A stretch of DNA of 64,000 nt from Streptococcus mitis (GCF_946190275.1 NZ_CAMHZQ010000007.1:25723-89722), one strand, 5' to 3'. Shown: positions 8,515 to 17,241, numbered from the stretch's first letter. Translations and numbers: made by a program. The notes: generated from the sequence alone by a model not told the origin.

Positions 8515-10146
8515 ATGTCCATTAATTGGCAGGAAATTTTATTTCACTTTTTAGGTGGTCTGGGACTATTTTTATATAGTATCAAGACCATGGGAGACGG
8601 TTTGCAACAAGCTGCTGGAGATCGCCTTCGTTTTTACATCGACAAGTACACTAGCAATCCCTTTTTAGGTGTTCTAGTCGGAATTGTCGTTACTGCCCTG
8701 ATTCAGTCAAGTACAGGGGTTACAGTTATCACGGTTGGACTGGTCAGTGCTAGTCTTCTCACTCTTAGACAGGCTATCGGAATTATCATGGGAGCCAACA
8801 TCGGAACCACAGTTACTTCCTTTATCATCGGTTTCAAGCTTGGTGAGTATGCTTTACCCCTGATTTTCCTTGGAACCATGTTCCTATTCTTTACAAAAAA
8901 CAGAACAGCAAACAATATCGGGCGCATCCTGTTTGGTGTAGGAGGAATCTTCTACGCCCTCAACCTCATCAGTGCCGGTATGAGCCCTCTTAAAGATTTA
9001 CCACAATTCAAGGAATATATGGTAACCTTGGGACAAAATCCTGTGTTGGGAGTTTTTGCTGGTGCGGTGATTACCGTTCTCATCCAGGCCTCTTCTGCGA
9101 CAATCGGGATTTTGCAAGGTCTCTATGCAGGTGGATTCCTTGACCTTAAAGGTTCTCTACCAGTTCTCTTCGGGGATAATATCGGGACAACCCTAACCGT
9201 TATCATCGCGGCAGCTGGAGCCAATGTCTCTGCGAAACGCGTTGCTGCAACCCACGTTACCTTTAACGTTTTAGGAACTATTCTTTGCTTAATCTTATTA
9301 GGTCCATTTACGTCTATGATTGAGTACTTCCAGGCACTCCTTCACCTCTCACCTGAGATGACCATCGCCTTCTCGCACGGTGCCTTTAACGTAAGTAATA
9401 CCATTGTACAATTTCCATTCATCGGAGCCTTGGCTTTCTTTGTAACCAAGCTCATCCCTGGTGAAGACGAAGTTGTCAAGTACGAGCCGCTTTACCTTGA
9501 TGAGCATTTGATCAAACAAGCTCCATCAATCGCTCTCGGAAATGCGAAAAAAGAACTCCTTCACTTGGGAAATTATGCTTCCAAAGCCTTTGACCTTTCA
9601 TACAACTACATCATTGACCTCAATGAAAAGGTTGCTGAAAAAGGACACAAGACAGAAGAAGCCATCAATACCATTGATGAAAAATTGACTCGTTACCTCA
9701 TTACTCTTTCAAGTGAAGCCCTTAGCCAGAAAGAAAGTGAAGTGCTCACCAACATCCTTGATTCATCCCGTGATTTGGAACGGATTGGGGACCACGCAGA
9801 AGCGCTAATCAATCTAACTGACTATCTTCAACGTAAAAATGTTGAGTTCTCTGAAGCTGCTTTGCAGGAATTGGCTGATATCTATCAAAAGACCACTGGC
9901 TTTATCAAGGATGCCCTTGATAGCGTGGAAAACAATGATATCGAAAAAGCTCAAAGTCTGATTGAACGCCATAAAGAAATCAACAATATGGAACGTGTTC
10001 TCAGAAAGACTCACATCAAACGCCTCAACAAGGGCGAGTGTTCAACACAAGCTGGGGTCAACTTTATCGACATTGTTTCCCACTACACTCGTGTGTCTGA
10101 CCACGCTATGAATTTAGCTGAAAAGGTCATCGCTGAACAAATCTAA
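8515..10146 (+). CDS. nptA: Na/Pi cotransporter family protein with PhoU-like tail
   Basis: This 543-residue protein has two inverted Na_Pi_cotrans repeats in its first 315 residues, marked by the motifs QSSTGVTVI and QASSATIG together with GANIGTT and GDNIGTT. From about residue 340 the protein is soluble and helical, resembling PhoU (DSSRDLERIGDHAEAL, later HYTRVSDHAMNLAE). It should move phosphate into the cytosol with sodium, with the tail as a regulatory domain. The closest model is the NptA/YjbB group. It stands alone between its own promoter and a BOX element. The start is the ATG after a strong RBS. Confidence 0.93.
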   Translation: MSINWQEILFHFLGGLGLFLYSIKTMGDGLQQAAGDRLRFYIDKYTSNPFLGVLVGIVVTALIQSSTGVTVITVGLVSASLLTLRQAIGIIMGANIGTTVTSFIIGFKLGEYALPLIFLGTMFLFFTKNRTANNIGRILFGVGGIFYALNLISAGMSPLKDLPQFKEYMVTLGQNPVLGVFAGAVITVLIQASSATIGILQGLYAGGFLDLKGSLPVLFGDNIGTTLTVIIAAAGANVSAKRVAATHVTFNVLGTILCLILLGPFTSMIEYFQALLHLSPEMTIAFSHGAFNVSNTIVQFPFIGALAFFVTKLIPGEDEVVKYEPLYLDEHLIKQAPSIALGNAKKELLHLGNYASKAFDLSYNYIIDLNEKVAEKGHKTEEAINTIDEKLTRYLITLSSEALSQKESEVLTNILDSSRDLERIGDHAEALINLTDYLQRKNVEFSEAALQELADIYQKTTGFIKDALDSVENNDIEKAQSLIERHKEINNMERVLRKTHIKRLNKGECSTQAGVNFIDIVSHYTRVSDHAMNLAEKVIAEQI

Positions 10147-10165
10147 GAACCAAGAAGCTATCCAA

Positions 10166-10269
10166 ATACTCAATGAAAATTAAAGAGCAAACTAAGAAAC
10201 TAGCCATAGGCTGTACTTGAGTACGGCAAGGCGACGTTGACGTGGTTTGAAGAGATTTTCGAAGAGTAT
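10166..10269 (-). repeat. BOX element, boxA-boxC form
   Basis: A 104-bp copy of the mitis-group BOX repeat. The right end reads, on the minus strand, as boxA (ATACTCTTCGAAAATCTC, with the CGTCAACGTCGCCTTGCCG segment targeted by the classic BOX-PCR primer). The left end is boxC, ending in TTTTCATTGAGTAT. No boxB is present. It lies between the converging nptA and pepA operons. Confidence 0.88.
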
Positions 10270-10326
10270 AAATGGGATGGCTTTTTTCTTCTCCTAATCA
10301 AGAATAGCCTTTCCGCCATATAAAAA

Positions 10327-10358
10327 AATGCTTTGATTCACAATGGAATCAAAGCATT
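10327..10358. terminator. Strong terminator of the pepA operon
   Basis: A perfect 12-bp stem pairs AATGCTTTGATT with AATCAAAGCATT. On the minus strand it is followed by seven T residues. The stop codon of the small gene (10349-10351) lies inside the hairpin. The structure could also stop nptA transcripts from the other side. Confidence 0.9.
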
Positions 10359-10645
10359 TTAAAGAGCTCCCCATACATAAGCGCAGAAGCTGCAGTTCCT
10401 CTGTACTTGGCTTCTTCTCTTTTGATAAAACGAGCTAAGTCGAGCAACTCAGGTGCTGGATGTTTGGGATTTAAGAGCAATTCTCGATTGACCAGTCCTG
10501 AGAGACGGACTGCCAGCAATTGCTCATTTGTAGCAGGCAGTTTTTTAGCAGTCTCTAGGAGAGCAGCAACTAAATCTTCACTCAAATCATGTCGAGCATG
10601 ATTGTAAAGATCTTTTATAAGGCTTTCTAGGTTTGGTTCCACCAT
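10349..10645 (-). CDS. Small helical protein, possibly bacteriocin-immunity (EntA_Immun)-like
   Basis: A 98-residue, mostly helical soluble protein with LESLIKDLYNHARHDLSEDLVAALLETAKKL split into amphipathic helices, then NEQLLAVRLSGLVNREL and a C-terminal Ala-rich stretch. I do not recognise it firmly. Size and helix pattern recall the enterocin A immunity family, but no signature residue settles this. It follows pepA by about 20 bp and shares its transcript. I chose the ATG at 10645, 8 nt after a perfect AAGGAGG, over the GTG at 10654. The gene ends inside the operon terminator. Confidence 0.75.
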   Translation of the reverse strand: MVEPNLESLIKDLYNHARHDLSEDLVAALLETAKKLPATNEQLLAVRLSGLVNRELLLNPKHPAPELLDLARFIKREEAKYRGTAASALMYGELFKML

Positions 10646-10664
10646 CCCTACCACCTCCTTATGT

Positions 10665-11729
10665 TTAATAATTTTTAATCAAATCAACTGTTGAACGATC
10701 CAATTTCTTCACCAAAGCTTGTAAGAAAGCTTGAGCTTCTAGAAAGTCATCCATAGCGTATAGGGTTTGGTGAGAGTGGATATAACGAGCGCAGACACCG
10801 ATTGTTGTGGATGGCACACCACCATTTTTCAGATGAGCTGCACCAGCGTCTGTTCCACCTTTCCCACAGTAGTATTGGTACTTGATACCAGCTTCTTCAG
10901 CAGTTGTCAAAAGGAAGTCCTTCATTCCTGGGAGAAGCAAGTGACCTGGGTCGTAGAAACGAATCAAGGTTCCATCTCCAATCTTGCCTTGACCACCATA
11001 GACATCACCTGCTGGTGAACAGTCAACTGCTAGGAAGACTTCTGGGTCAAATTTAGTTGTGGAAGTATGAGCCCCACGAAGTCCAACCTCTTCTTGGACA
11101 TTAGAGCCAAGATAGAGTTCATTTCCCAGTTTTTGCCCTGACAAGGCCTCTGCCAGCTCGCTCACCATAAGGACACCGTAGCGGTTATCCCAAGCTTTTG
11201 AGATGATATTTTTTTCGTTGGCTGTCAAGATAGCGGAACTATCTGGGACAATGGTGTCTCCAGGACGGATGCCAAAGCTTTCTGCCTCAGCCTTGTCCGC
11301 AAACCCACCATCAAAGACGATATCTGCAATAGCAGGCATGGTTGGTCCGCCCTTACCACGAGTCAAATGTGGAGGAACAGAACCTGAAATCACTGGGATT
11401 TCACGACCGTCACGAGTCAAGAGTTTAAAACGTTGGCTGCTCACTACCATAGGATTCCAACCACCAATTTCAACCACACGGAATGTACCATCTGGCTTGA
11501 TTTCGCTGACCATAAAACCAACTTCATCCATGTGAGAAGCGACCAAGACACGCGGTGCATCCACAGCTTCTGAATGTTTAATCCCGAAAATACCACCCAA
11601 GCCATCTGTCACCACTTCATCCACATGCGGTGTCAATTTTTCACGAAGATAAGCACGGACAGGCGCTTCATGACCTGAGATCGCAGCAAGTTCTGTTACT
11701 TCTTTGATTTTTGAAAATAATGTTGTCAT
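10665..11729 (-). CDS. pepA: M42-family glutamyl aminopeptidase
   Basis: The 354-residue product is a typical M42 metallopeptidase. Visible metal and catalytic motifs include SHMDEVGF (His66, Asp68), DNRYG, NVQEEVGLRGA (glutamate base and ligand), VDCSPAGD, and the late ICARYIHSH-like segment (CARYIHSHQT) giving the last histidine ligand. The enzymes form dodecameric cytosolic particles that trim acidic or other N-terminal residues from peptides, feeding amino-acid supply after peptide uptake. It is transcribed with the small gene behind it. Its promoter is an extended -10 (TGGTAAAAT) at 11754-11762. RBS: AAGAAGGAACTGAAATG. Confidence 0.92.
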   Translation of the reverse strand: MTTLFSKIKEVTELAAISGHEAPVRAYLREKLTPHVDEVVTDGLGGIFGIKHSEAVDAPRVLVASHMDEVGFMVSEIKPDGTFRVVEIGGWNPMVVSSQRFKLLTRDGREIPVISGSVPPHLTRGKGGPTMPAIADIVFDGGFADKAEAESFGIRPGDTIVPDSSAILTANEKNIISKAWDNRYGVLMVSELAEALSGQKLGNELYLGSNVQEEVGLRGAHTSTTKFDPEVFLAVDCSPAGDVYGGQGKIGDGTLIRFYDPGHLLLPGMKDFLLTTAEEAGIKYQYYCGKGGTDAGAAHLKNGGVPSTTIGVCARYIHSHQTLYAMDDFLEAQAFLQALVKKLDRSTVDLIKNY

Positions 11730-11753
11730 TTCAGTTCCTTCTTTCTTTCATCC

Positions 11754-11759
11754 ATTTTA
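11754..11759 (-). promoter_or_regulatory. pepA promoter (extended -10)
   Basis: TAAAAT preceded by TGG, 24 nt upstream of the pepA ATG. No clear -35 is visible. Confidence 0.55.
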
Positions 11760-11967
11760 CCACTTTTTATAGGAGAAGGATAGCGGAAAGGTGGATTTCT
11801 AAATTAGTATCGTAGTCTTACTATATCTTAGAAAAAGATTGTATTTTCTTGCATGTGAGGTGAAATCTAAGAACTATTCCAAGATTAACCTGATCTTTAA
11901 TTTCCAAACAAAAAAACAATTCAATACTATATTTGTTCAGTTTTTTCATGGAATTTACAGAAAATAG

Positions 11968-11996
11968 TTGACTTTCCTTTACTCTTTCTTTAAAAT
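11968..11996 (+). promoter_or_regulatory. galE promoter
   Basis: TTGACT (11968-11973) and TAAAAT (11991-11996) are separated by 17 nt. The ATG follows 28 nt later behind AGGAAAAGG. The rest of the pepA-galE gap (11760-11967) shows nothing I can name. Confidence 0.75.
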
Positions 11997-12024
11997 AGTA
12001 CAAAACTAGGAAAAGGAAAAAATC

Positions 12025-13023
12025 ATGACCAAAACAATTCTTGTTACAGGTGGAGCTGGCTATATTGGCTCCCATACCGTTAAAGCTCTTTTAAATGCTG
12101 GCTATCAGGTGCATGTCCTCGATAATCTCTCTACAGGAAATCGTTCGGCTGTGGATAGTCGTGCTAGCTTTAAGCAACTAGATGTTTATGATGCTAGTGC
12201 CCTAAGAGCTTACTTGGAAGAAAATCAAATTGATGCTGTTTTGCATTGTGCAGGTGAAATTGTTGTGAGCGAAAGCATTGAAAATCCAAGCAAATACTTC
12301 ACTGCCAATGTTGCTGGTATGAACCAAGTTCTCAAAGTCTTATCTGAAGTTGGCATTCAAAAAATCATGTTCTCTTCAACCGCTTCTCTCTATGGTAATA
12401 ACTGTATTGACAAGCCAGCAACTGAAGATACCTTGCTCGACCCTGTCAACCCTTATGCAGAGACAAAACTGATGGGTGAACGAATGATTTACTGGATGGC
12501 CAATCGCTACGACTGGAAATATGTCATTTTCCGTTACTTTAATGTTGCTGGGGCTGAAATGGATGCTTCAAACGGCCTGCGTGTGAAAAATCCAACTCAT
12601 ATTATTCCAAATATCAACAAGACCGCATTGGGACAAAATGATAGCCTGAAAATATTTGGAGATGACTACGATACACGTGATGGTTCATGTATTCGAGATT
12701 ACATTCATGTCTTGGACCTTGCACAGGCTCATGTTAAAGGGATGAATTACCTCTTCCAAGAAAACAGTTCTTCTCAAATCTTTAACTTAGGAACCGAAAA
12801 AGGCTATACCGTCAAAGAAATCTTTAAAACTGCTGAAGAATTACTGAATCAAAAAATACCACACGAAATTGTTGCTCGTCGTGCTGGTGACCCAGCTAGC
12901 GTCCTAGCAGACGCATCAAAAGCTAAAAAATATCTTGATTGGAAGGCTAGCTACTCCCTCGAAGATATTATTTTATCAGATTATCGTTGGCGTGTTAAAG
13001 AAGGCAAAAACATTTTGGAATAG
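12025..13023 (+). CDS. galE: UDP-glucose 4-epimerase
   Basis: A 332-residue extended short-chain dehydrogenase. The NAD-binding GGAGYIG is at residues 9-15, the FSSTASLYG serine/threonine segment at about 116-124, and the catalytic Tyr144 and Lys148 lie in YAETK. Later segments FRYFNVAGA and RDYIHVLDLA are typical of GalE and contact the sugar nucleotide. The enzyme interconverts UDP-glucose and UDP-galactose, feeding capsule, teichoic acid and galactose metabolism. It has its own promoter and terminator and is therefore a single-gene unit. Streptococci often carry two galE paralogues, so this need not be the gal-operon copy. Confidence 0.93.
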   Translation: MTKTILVTGGAGYIGSHTVKALLNAGYQVHVLDNLSTGNRSAVDSRASFKQLDVYDASALRAYLEENQIDAVLHCAGEIVVSESIENPSKYFTANVAGMNQVLKVLSEVGIQKIMFSSTASLYGNNCIDKPATEDTLLDPVNPYAETKLMGERMIYWMANRYDWKYVIFRYFNVAGAEMDASNGLRVKNPTHIIPNINKTALGQNDSLKIFGDDYDTRDGSCIRDYIHVLDLAQAHVKGMNYLFQENSSSQIFNLGTEKGYTVKEIFKTAEELLNQKIPHEIVARRAGDPASVLADASKAKKYLDWKASYSLEDIILSDYRWRVKEGKNILE

Positions 13024-13029
13024 GATAAC

Positions 13030-13064
13030 AAAGGAGAAAGCCTTGGCGCTCTCTCCTTGTTTTA
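13030..13064 (+). terminator. galE terminator
   Basis: A hairpin pairs AAGGAGA(AA)GCC with the following GC(GC)TCTCCTT and continues into GTTTTATT. It starts 7 bp after the galE stop. Confidence 0.75.
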
Positions 13065-13088
13065 TTCATTAAATTGTCAGAAAATTTA

Positions 13089-13117
13089 TTGACAGATTAA
13101 AGAAATCGTGTTACAGT
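13089..13117 (+). promoter_or_regulatory. Promoter of the iron-transport operon
   Basis: TTGACA (13089-13094) and TACAGT (13112-13117) are spaced 17 nt apart. The perfect -35 is paired with a weak -10, as in regulated promoters. A perfect inverted repeat lies just downstream (13128-13143). Confidence 0.65.
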
Positions 13118-13127
13118 AATATCCGCG

Positions 13128-13143
13128 GGTATCTTTCGATACC
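13128..13143. promoter_or_regulatory. Perfect inverted repeat in the piu leader (operator candidate)
   Basis: GGTATC-TTTC-GATACC lies between the presumed transcription start (about 13124) and the first start codon (13167). It could be an operator or a short hairpin at the mRNA 5' end. It is not a recognisable Fur box. Confidence 0.45.
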
Positions 13144-13166
13144 AAATCTATTTGAAAGGATGGGGT

Positions 13167-14126
13167 ATGAAACTTTCTTATTATTTAATTGGCTTACTTC
13201 TACTCCTAGTCTTTCTCTCTATTAGCATTGGGACCAGTGATTTTTCATGGGGAAAGCTCTTTGCTTTCGACCAGCAGACCTGGCTTCTCTTTCAAGAGTC
13301 CCGTCTTCCAAGGACCATTAGCATTCTCCTGACTGCCTCTAGTATGAGTATGGCAGGACTTCTCATGCAGACTATCACTCAAAATCAGTTTGCTGCTCCG
13401 AGTACAGTTGGAACCACTGAAGCCGCCAAACTGGGAATGGTATTAAGCCTCTTTGTCTTTCCGTCGGCTAGTCTGACTCAAAAGATGCTCTTTGCTTTTG
13501 TTTCATCCATCGTATTTACTCTCTTCTTCCTAGCCTTTATGACTATTTTTACTGTAAAGGAAAGGTGGATGCTACCCTTGATTGGGATCATCTATAGCGG
13601 GATTATCGGTTCTGTGACAGAAGTTATCGCCTATCGTTTCAATCTGGTTCAGAGTATGACTGCTTGGACCCAGGGCTCCTTCTCCATGATTCAGACTCAT
13701 CAGTATGAATGGCTCTTCTTAGGCCTCATTATCCTGATATCCGTTTGGAAATTATCTCAAACTTTTACCATCATGAATCTGGGAAAGGAAACCAGTGAGA
13801 GTTTGGGGATTTCCTACTCCCTGCTTGAAAAACTGGCCCTCTTTCTGGTTGCGCTAACGACTAGTGTCACCATGATTACCGTGGGTGGCTTACCTTTCCT
13901 CGGAGTTATTGTTCCCAATCTTGTTCGCAAGCACTATGGAGATAATCTAAGTCAAACCAAACTCATGGTCGCACTGGTCGGTACCAATCTGGTCCTAGCC
14001 TGCGACATCCTCTCTCGAATCTTGATTCGGCCCTATGAGCTGTCTGTCAGTCTCTTGCTAGGAATCATCGGTAGCCTCGTCTTTATCCTACTTCTCTGGA
14101 GAGGGGGACGAAAAGATGCAGTTTAA
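13167..14126 (+). CDS. piuB: Iron-compound ABC transporter permease (FecCD family), first subunit
   Basis: A 319-residue FecCD-type permease with about nine membrane spans. It contains the family stretches PRTISILLTASSMSMAGLLMQ (near residue 50), FAAPSTVGTTEAAKLG and GLPFLGVIVPNLVRK, the last close to the coupling helix that contacts the ATPase. It forms half of the membrane channel for siderophore or haem iron. I chose the ATG at 13167, 6 nt after AAAGGA, rather than the in-frame TTG at 13152. It overlaps the next gene by 11 bp, and gene order matches the pneumococcal piuBCDA operon. Confidence 0.88.
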   Translation: MKLSYYLIGLLLLLVFLSISIGTSDFSWGKLFAFDQQTWLLFQESRLPRTISILLTASSMSMAGLLMQTITQNQFAAPSTVGTTEAAKLGMVLSLFVFPSASLTQKMLFAFVSSIVFTLFFLAFMTIFTVKERWMLPLIGIIYSGIIGSVTEVIAYRFNLVQSMTAWTQGSFSMIQTHQYEWLFLGLIILISVWKLSQTFTIMNLGKETSESLGISYSLLEKLALFLVALTTSVTMITVGGLPFLGVIVPNLVRKHYGDNLSQTKLMVALVGTNLVLACDILSRILIRPYELSVSLLLGIIGSLVFILLLWRGGRKDAV

Positions 14127-15072
14127 AAGTAAACATAGCAAACTCTTCTGCCTTCTCATTATTCTGGCCATCGGAGCTTGTCTCCTCTATTTTTGGCCCA
14201 TCGCTCACTTGTCAGCCTTTGCTTGGAAGTTGCGTTCCCAAAAGATCATCGTTTATCTCTTGGTAGCTATCGCGACTGGGATTTCGACCATTAGTTTTCA
14301 AACCTTGACGGAAAATCGTTTCCTGACGCCAAGTATTTTAGGAATCGAATCCTTCTACGTCCTACTGCAAACTCTACTACTAGTTTTTGAAAGCAAGTTT
14401 CTTCAACTTGGCAAGTCCCCTATCTTAGAATTCCTAGTTTTGCTTCTGCTTCAATCCCTCTTCTTTCTTGCCTTACAAGGCTACTTGAAGACACTGATGA
14501 AACAAGACCTGGTCTTCATCCTGCTAATCTGTCTAGCCCTCGGAAGTCTCTTTCGAAATATCAGTACCTTCCTCCAAGTCCTGATGGATCCAAATGAATA
14601 CGATAAACTGCAGAACAGTCTCTTTGCCTCCTTTCAGCATCTCAACACTTCCATCCTAGCCATTGGTTCTCTGATTATCCTTGCTTTGACCATCTTTTTC
14701 TTTCGAAAAGCAGTCATTCTGGATGTCTTGCATCTGCAAAGAGAAACAGCTCAGATATTGGGACTCGATGTTGAAAAAGAACAGAAAGAGCTCCTCTGGG
14801 GCATCGTACTTTTGACCTCAACGGCCACTGCCTTGGTAGGCCCTATGGCCTTCTTCGGCTTTATGCTGGCCAATCTCACCTACCTGATTGTCAAAGATTA
14901 TCGGCACAAGTTGCTCTTTATCGTGGCTATTCTGATTGGATTTATCAGTTTGACCTTGGGGCAAGCCCTGATTGAAAGAGTCTTTGCACTAGAAATTCGC
15001 ATCAGCATGATCATCGAGAGCGTGGGTGGTCTCTTATTCTTTATCTTACTATACAGGAGGGCGCGTCAGTGA
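14116..15072 (+). CDS. piuC: Iron-compound ABC transporter permease (FecCD family), second subunit
   Basis: This 318-residue protein is the partner FecCD permease. Family landmarks are QTLTENRFLTPSILG near residue 65, the internal LHLQRETAQILGLDVEKEQ loop and GPMAFFGFMLANLTYL near residue 250. About nine hydrophobic segments are visible. It overlaps piuB upstream by 11 bp, and its stop overlaps the GTG start of the ATPase gene by 4 bp, indicating translational coupling. The pair would form a heterodimeric channel. Confidence 0.88.
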   Translation: MQFKSKHSKLFCLLIILAIGACLLYFWPIAHLSAFAWKLRSQKIIVYLLVAIATGISTISFQTLTENRFLTPSILGIESFYVLLQTLLLVFESKFLQLGKSPILEFLVLLLLQSLFFLALQGYLKTLMKQDLVFILLICLALGSLFRNISTFLQVLMDPNEYDKLQNSLFASFQHLNTSILAIGSLIILALTIFFFRKAVILDVLHLQRETAQILGLDVEKEQKELLWGIVLLTSTATALVGPMAFFGFMLANLTYLIVKDYRHKLLFIVAILIGFISLTLGQALIERVFALEIRISMIIESVGGLLFFILLYRRARQ

Positions 15073-15821
15073 AACTAGAAAACATTGACAAATCCATTCA
15101 AAAACAGGATATTTTGCAAGACATTACCCTTGAAGTCAGTCCTCAGAAACTGACAGCCTTCATTGGTCCAAATGGTGCTGGAAAATCAACTCTCCTCTCC
15201 ATCATGAGCAGACTGTCCAAGAAGGATCAGGGAATACTCAGTGTTAAAGGCCGTGAAATCGAAAGCTGGAATTCCCAAGAACTGGCCAAAGAACTGACCA
15301 TCCTAAAGCAGAAGATCAATTACCAAGCCAAATTAACCGTTGAAGAATTAGTCAGTTTTGGACGTTTTCCCTACAGTAGAGGACGTCTGAGAGTAGAAGA
15401 TTGGGAAAAAATCCGAGAAACTCTGGACTATCTGGAACTGATCAACTTAAAGGACCGCTACATCGATAGTCTGTCTGGCGGACAGCTCCAACGTGTCTTT
15501 ATCGCTATGGTACTGGCCCAAGATACAGACTTTATCTTGCTAGACGAACCGCTTAACAATCTCGATATCAAGCAAAGCGTCAGCATGATGCAGATTCTCA
15601 AGAGACTGGTGGAGGAACTTGGCAAAACCATTATCATCGTCCTCCACGATATTAACATGGCCAGCCAGTATGCGGATGAAATTGTCGCCTTCAAAGACGG
15701 CCAAGTCTTTAGCAAGGGAAGAACCGATCAAATCATGCAGGCTGAGCTTCTCAGTCAACTCTATGAAATTCCCATCACGCTGGCGGATATCAATGGAAAA
15801 AAGATCTGTATCTATAGCTAG
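15069..15821 (+). CDS. piuD: Iron-compound ABC transporter ATPase
   Basis: A 250-residue ABC ATPase. Walker A is GPNGAGKST (residues 33-41), the Q-loop falls in LKQKINYQ, the signature is LSGGQLQR, Walker B is FILLDEPLNNLD and the H-loop histidine is in VLHDINMA. It belongs to the FepC/FhuC group that powers FecCD permeases. It starts at a GTG overlapping the permease stop codon. Confidence 0.92.
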   Translation: MKLENIDKSIQKQDILQDITLEVSPQKLTAFIGPNGAGKSTLLSIMSRLSKKDQGILSVKGREIESWNSQELAKELTILKQKINYQAKLTVEELVSFGRFPYSRGRLRVEDWEKIRETLDYLELINLKDRYIDSLSGGQLQRVFIAMVLAQDTDFILLDEPLNNLDIKQSVSMMQILKRLVEELGKTIIIVLHDINMASQYADEIVAFKDGQVFSKGRTDQIMQAELLSQLYEIPITLADINGKKICIYS

Positions 15822-15919
15822 TAACATAGAAACTCGAGTTAGAGAACCCTCTGTCTCTTAACTAATAAGCCCATCTAAGAGACCCCTACATCGTTATCAC
15901 ATTTTAAAAAGGAGAAATC

Positions 15920-16885
15920 ATGAAAATATCCCTTAAATTTTATCTCACTGCCCTAGCGGCCAGCTTCTTGCTCCTACTTGGTGCATGTAGTACAAACTCA
16001 AGCACTAGTCAGACGGAGTCAAGTAGCTCTGCTCCAACAGAGGTGACCATTAAAAATTCACTAGATGAGGTCAAACTTCCAAAGGTTCCTGAAAAGATTG
16101 TGACCTTTGACCTCGGTGCTGCGGATACTATTCGCGCTTTAGGTTTTGAAAAGAATATCGTCGGAATGCCTACAAAAACTGTTCCGACTTATCTTAAAGA
16201 CCTAGCTGGAAAAGTTAAAAATGTTGGTTCTATGGTTGAGCCAGACTTAGAAGCCCTTGCTGCTCTTGAACCAGACCTAATTATCGCTTCACCACGTACC
16301 CAAAAATTCGTAGATAAGTTCAACGAAATCGCTCCGACTGTTCTCTTCCAAGCAGGCAAGGACGACTACTGGACTTCTACCAAGGCTAATATCGAATCCT
16401 TAGCAAGCGCCTTTGGTGAAACTGGTACACAGAAAGCCAAAGAAGAATTGGCCAAGCTAGACAAGAGCATCCAAGAAGTCGCAACTAAAAACGAAAGTTC
16501 TGACAAAAAAGCCCTTGCTATCCTCCTCAATGAAGGAAAAATGGCAGCCTTTGGTGCCCAATCTCGTTTCTCTTTCTTGTACCAAACCTTGAAATTCAAG
16601 CCAACAGATACTCAATTTGAAGACTCTCGCCACGGACAGGAAGTCAGCTTTGAAAGTGTCAAAGAAATCAATCCTGACATCCTCTTTGTTATCAACCGTA
16701 CCCTTGCCATCGGTGGAGACAACTCCAGCAACGACGGTGTCCTAGAAAATGCCCTTATCGCTGAAACTCCTGCCGCTAAAAATGGTAAGATTATCCAACT
16801 AACACCAGACCTCTGGTATCTAAGTGGTGGCGGGCTTGAATCAACTAAACTCATGATTGAAGACGCTCAAAAAGCTTTGAAATAA
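15920..16885 (+). CDS. piuA: Iron-compound binding lipoprotein
   Basis: A 321-residue lipoprotein with a signal peptide and the lipobox LLGAC (Cys23). A Ser-rich linker is followed by a periplasmic-binding-protein fold with EKIVTFDLGAADTIRALG, the EPDLEALAALEPDLIIASPR segment and a late LWYLSGGGLEST segment. This arrangement is typical of the class III (BtuF/FatB-like) binding proteins for ferric siderophores. It captures the iron compound outside the membrane and hands it to PiuBC. It comes 98 bp after the ATPase with its own RBS, AAAGGAGAAATC. That gap allows separate expression, but I see no strong promoter in it. Confidence 0.92.
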   Translation: MKISLKFYLTALAASFLLLLGACSTNSSTSQTESSSSAPTEVTIKNSLDEVKLPKVPEKIVTFDLGAADTIRALGFEKNIVGMPTKTVPTYLKDLAGKVKNVGSMVEPDLEALAALEPDLIIASPRTQKFVDKFNEIAPTVLFQAGKDDYWTSTKANIESLASAFGETGTQKAKEELAKLDKSIQEVATKNESSDKKALAILLNEGKMAAFGAQSRFSFLYQTLKFKPTDTQFEDSRHGQEVSFESVKEINPDILFVINRTLAIGGDNSSNDGVLENALIAETPAAKNGKIIQLTPDLWYLSGGGLESTKLMIEDAQKALK

Positions 16886-16924
16886 GCTGTTTCAAACTCA
16901 ATTTAAGTAAAATTTTGACATTCT

Positions 16925-16971
16925 AAAACGCATCCTATCAAGCTCACTCAAACCTGATAGGATGCGTTTTT
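16925..16971. terminator. Bidirectional terminator between piuA and yidD
   Basis: A long stem pairs AAAACGCATCCTATCA with TGATAGGATGCGTTTTT. It has a T-run on the plus side and an A-run on the other, and sits between two converging operons. Confidence 0.92.
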
Positions 16972-16998
16972 ATCATTTTGAAATCTGTTTACCCAGCC

Positions 16999-17241
16999 TC
17001 ATTTTCCTTCTTGATTCCGTTTAAGGGAAAAGTGGTCTGGGACGGGGTCCTTACCTGTTTTCGACCAGGGATGGCAACGTAAAATCCGAGACAAGCCCAT
17101 CAAGACACCCTTAAAGCCATGTTTTTCAATAGCCTGAACCATATAGTTGGAACAAGTCGGCTCAAAGCGACAAGAGGGTGGAAAGGCTGGCGAGATAAAA
17201 CGTTGGTAAAAGCGTACTGGCGCTATTAAGATTCGTTTCAT
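16999..17241 (-). CDS. yidD: Membrane protein insertion efficiency factor YidD
   Basis: A compact 80-residue protein with the whole family signature: [25 protein letters not shown] split over residues 7-31, then [12 protein letters not shown] and RILRCHPW. The conserved Cys residues (SCRFEPTCS) are present. YidD is an amphipathic inner-face protein that helps YidC insert membrane proteins. Its ATG overlaps the rluB stop by one base, so it is the last gene of the murI-to-yidD run. Confidence 0.95.
   Translation of the reverse strand: MKRILIAPVRFYQRFISPAFPPSCRFEPTCSNYMVQAIEKHGFKGVLMGLSRILRCHPWSKTGKDPVPDHFSLKRNQEGK

Noticed and set aside
10166..10269. RUP element or IS630 remnant
   Set aside because: The ends and the internal boxA primer site match BOX; no transposase fragment is present.
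11821..12075. 84-codon minus-strand frame across the galE start
   Set aside because: It overlaps the galE promoter and N-terminus, has no recognisable domain and has poor codon use.
13152..13166. TTG start five codons upstream of the first piu permease gene
   Set aside because: The AAAGGA ribosome site lies downstream of this TTG and fits the ATG at 13167.
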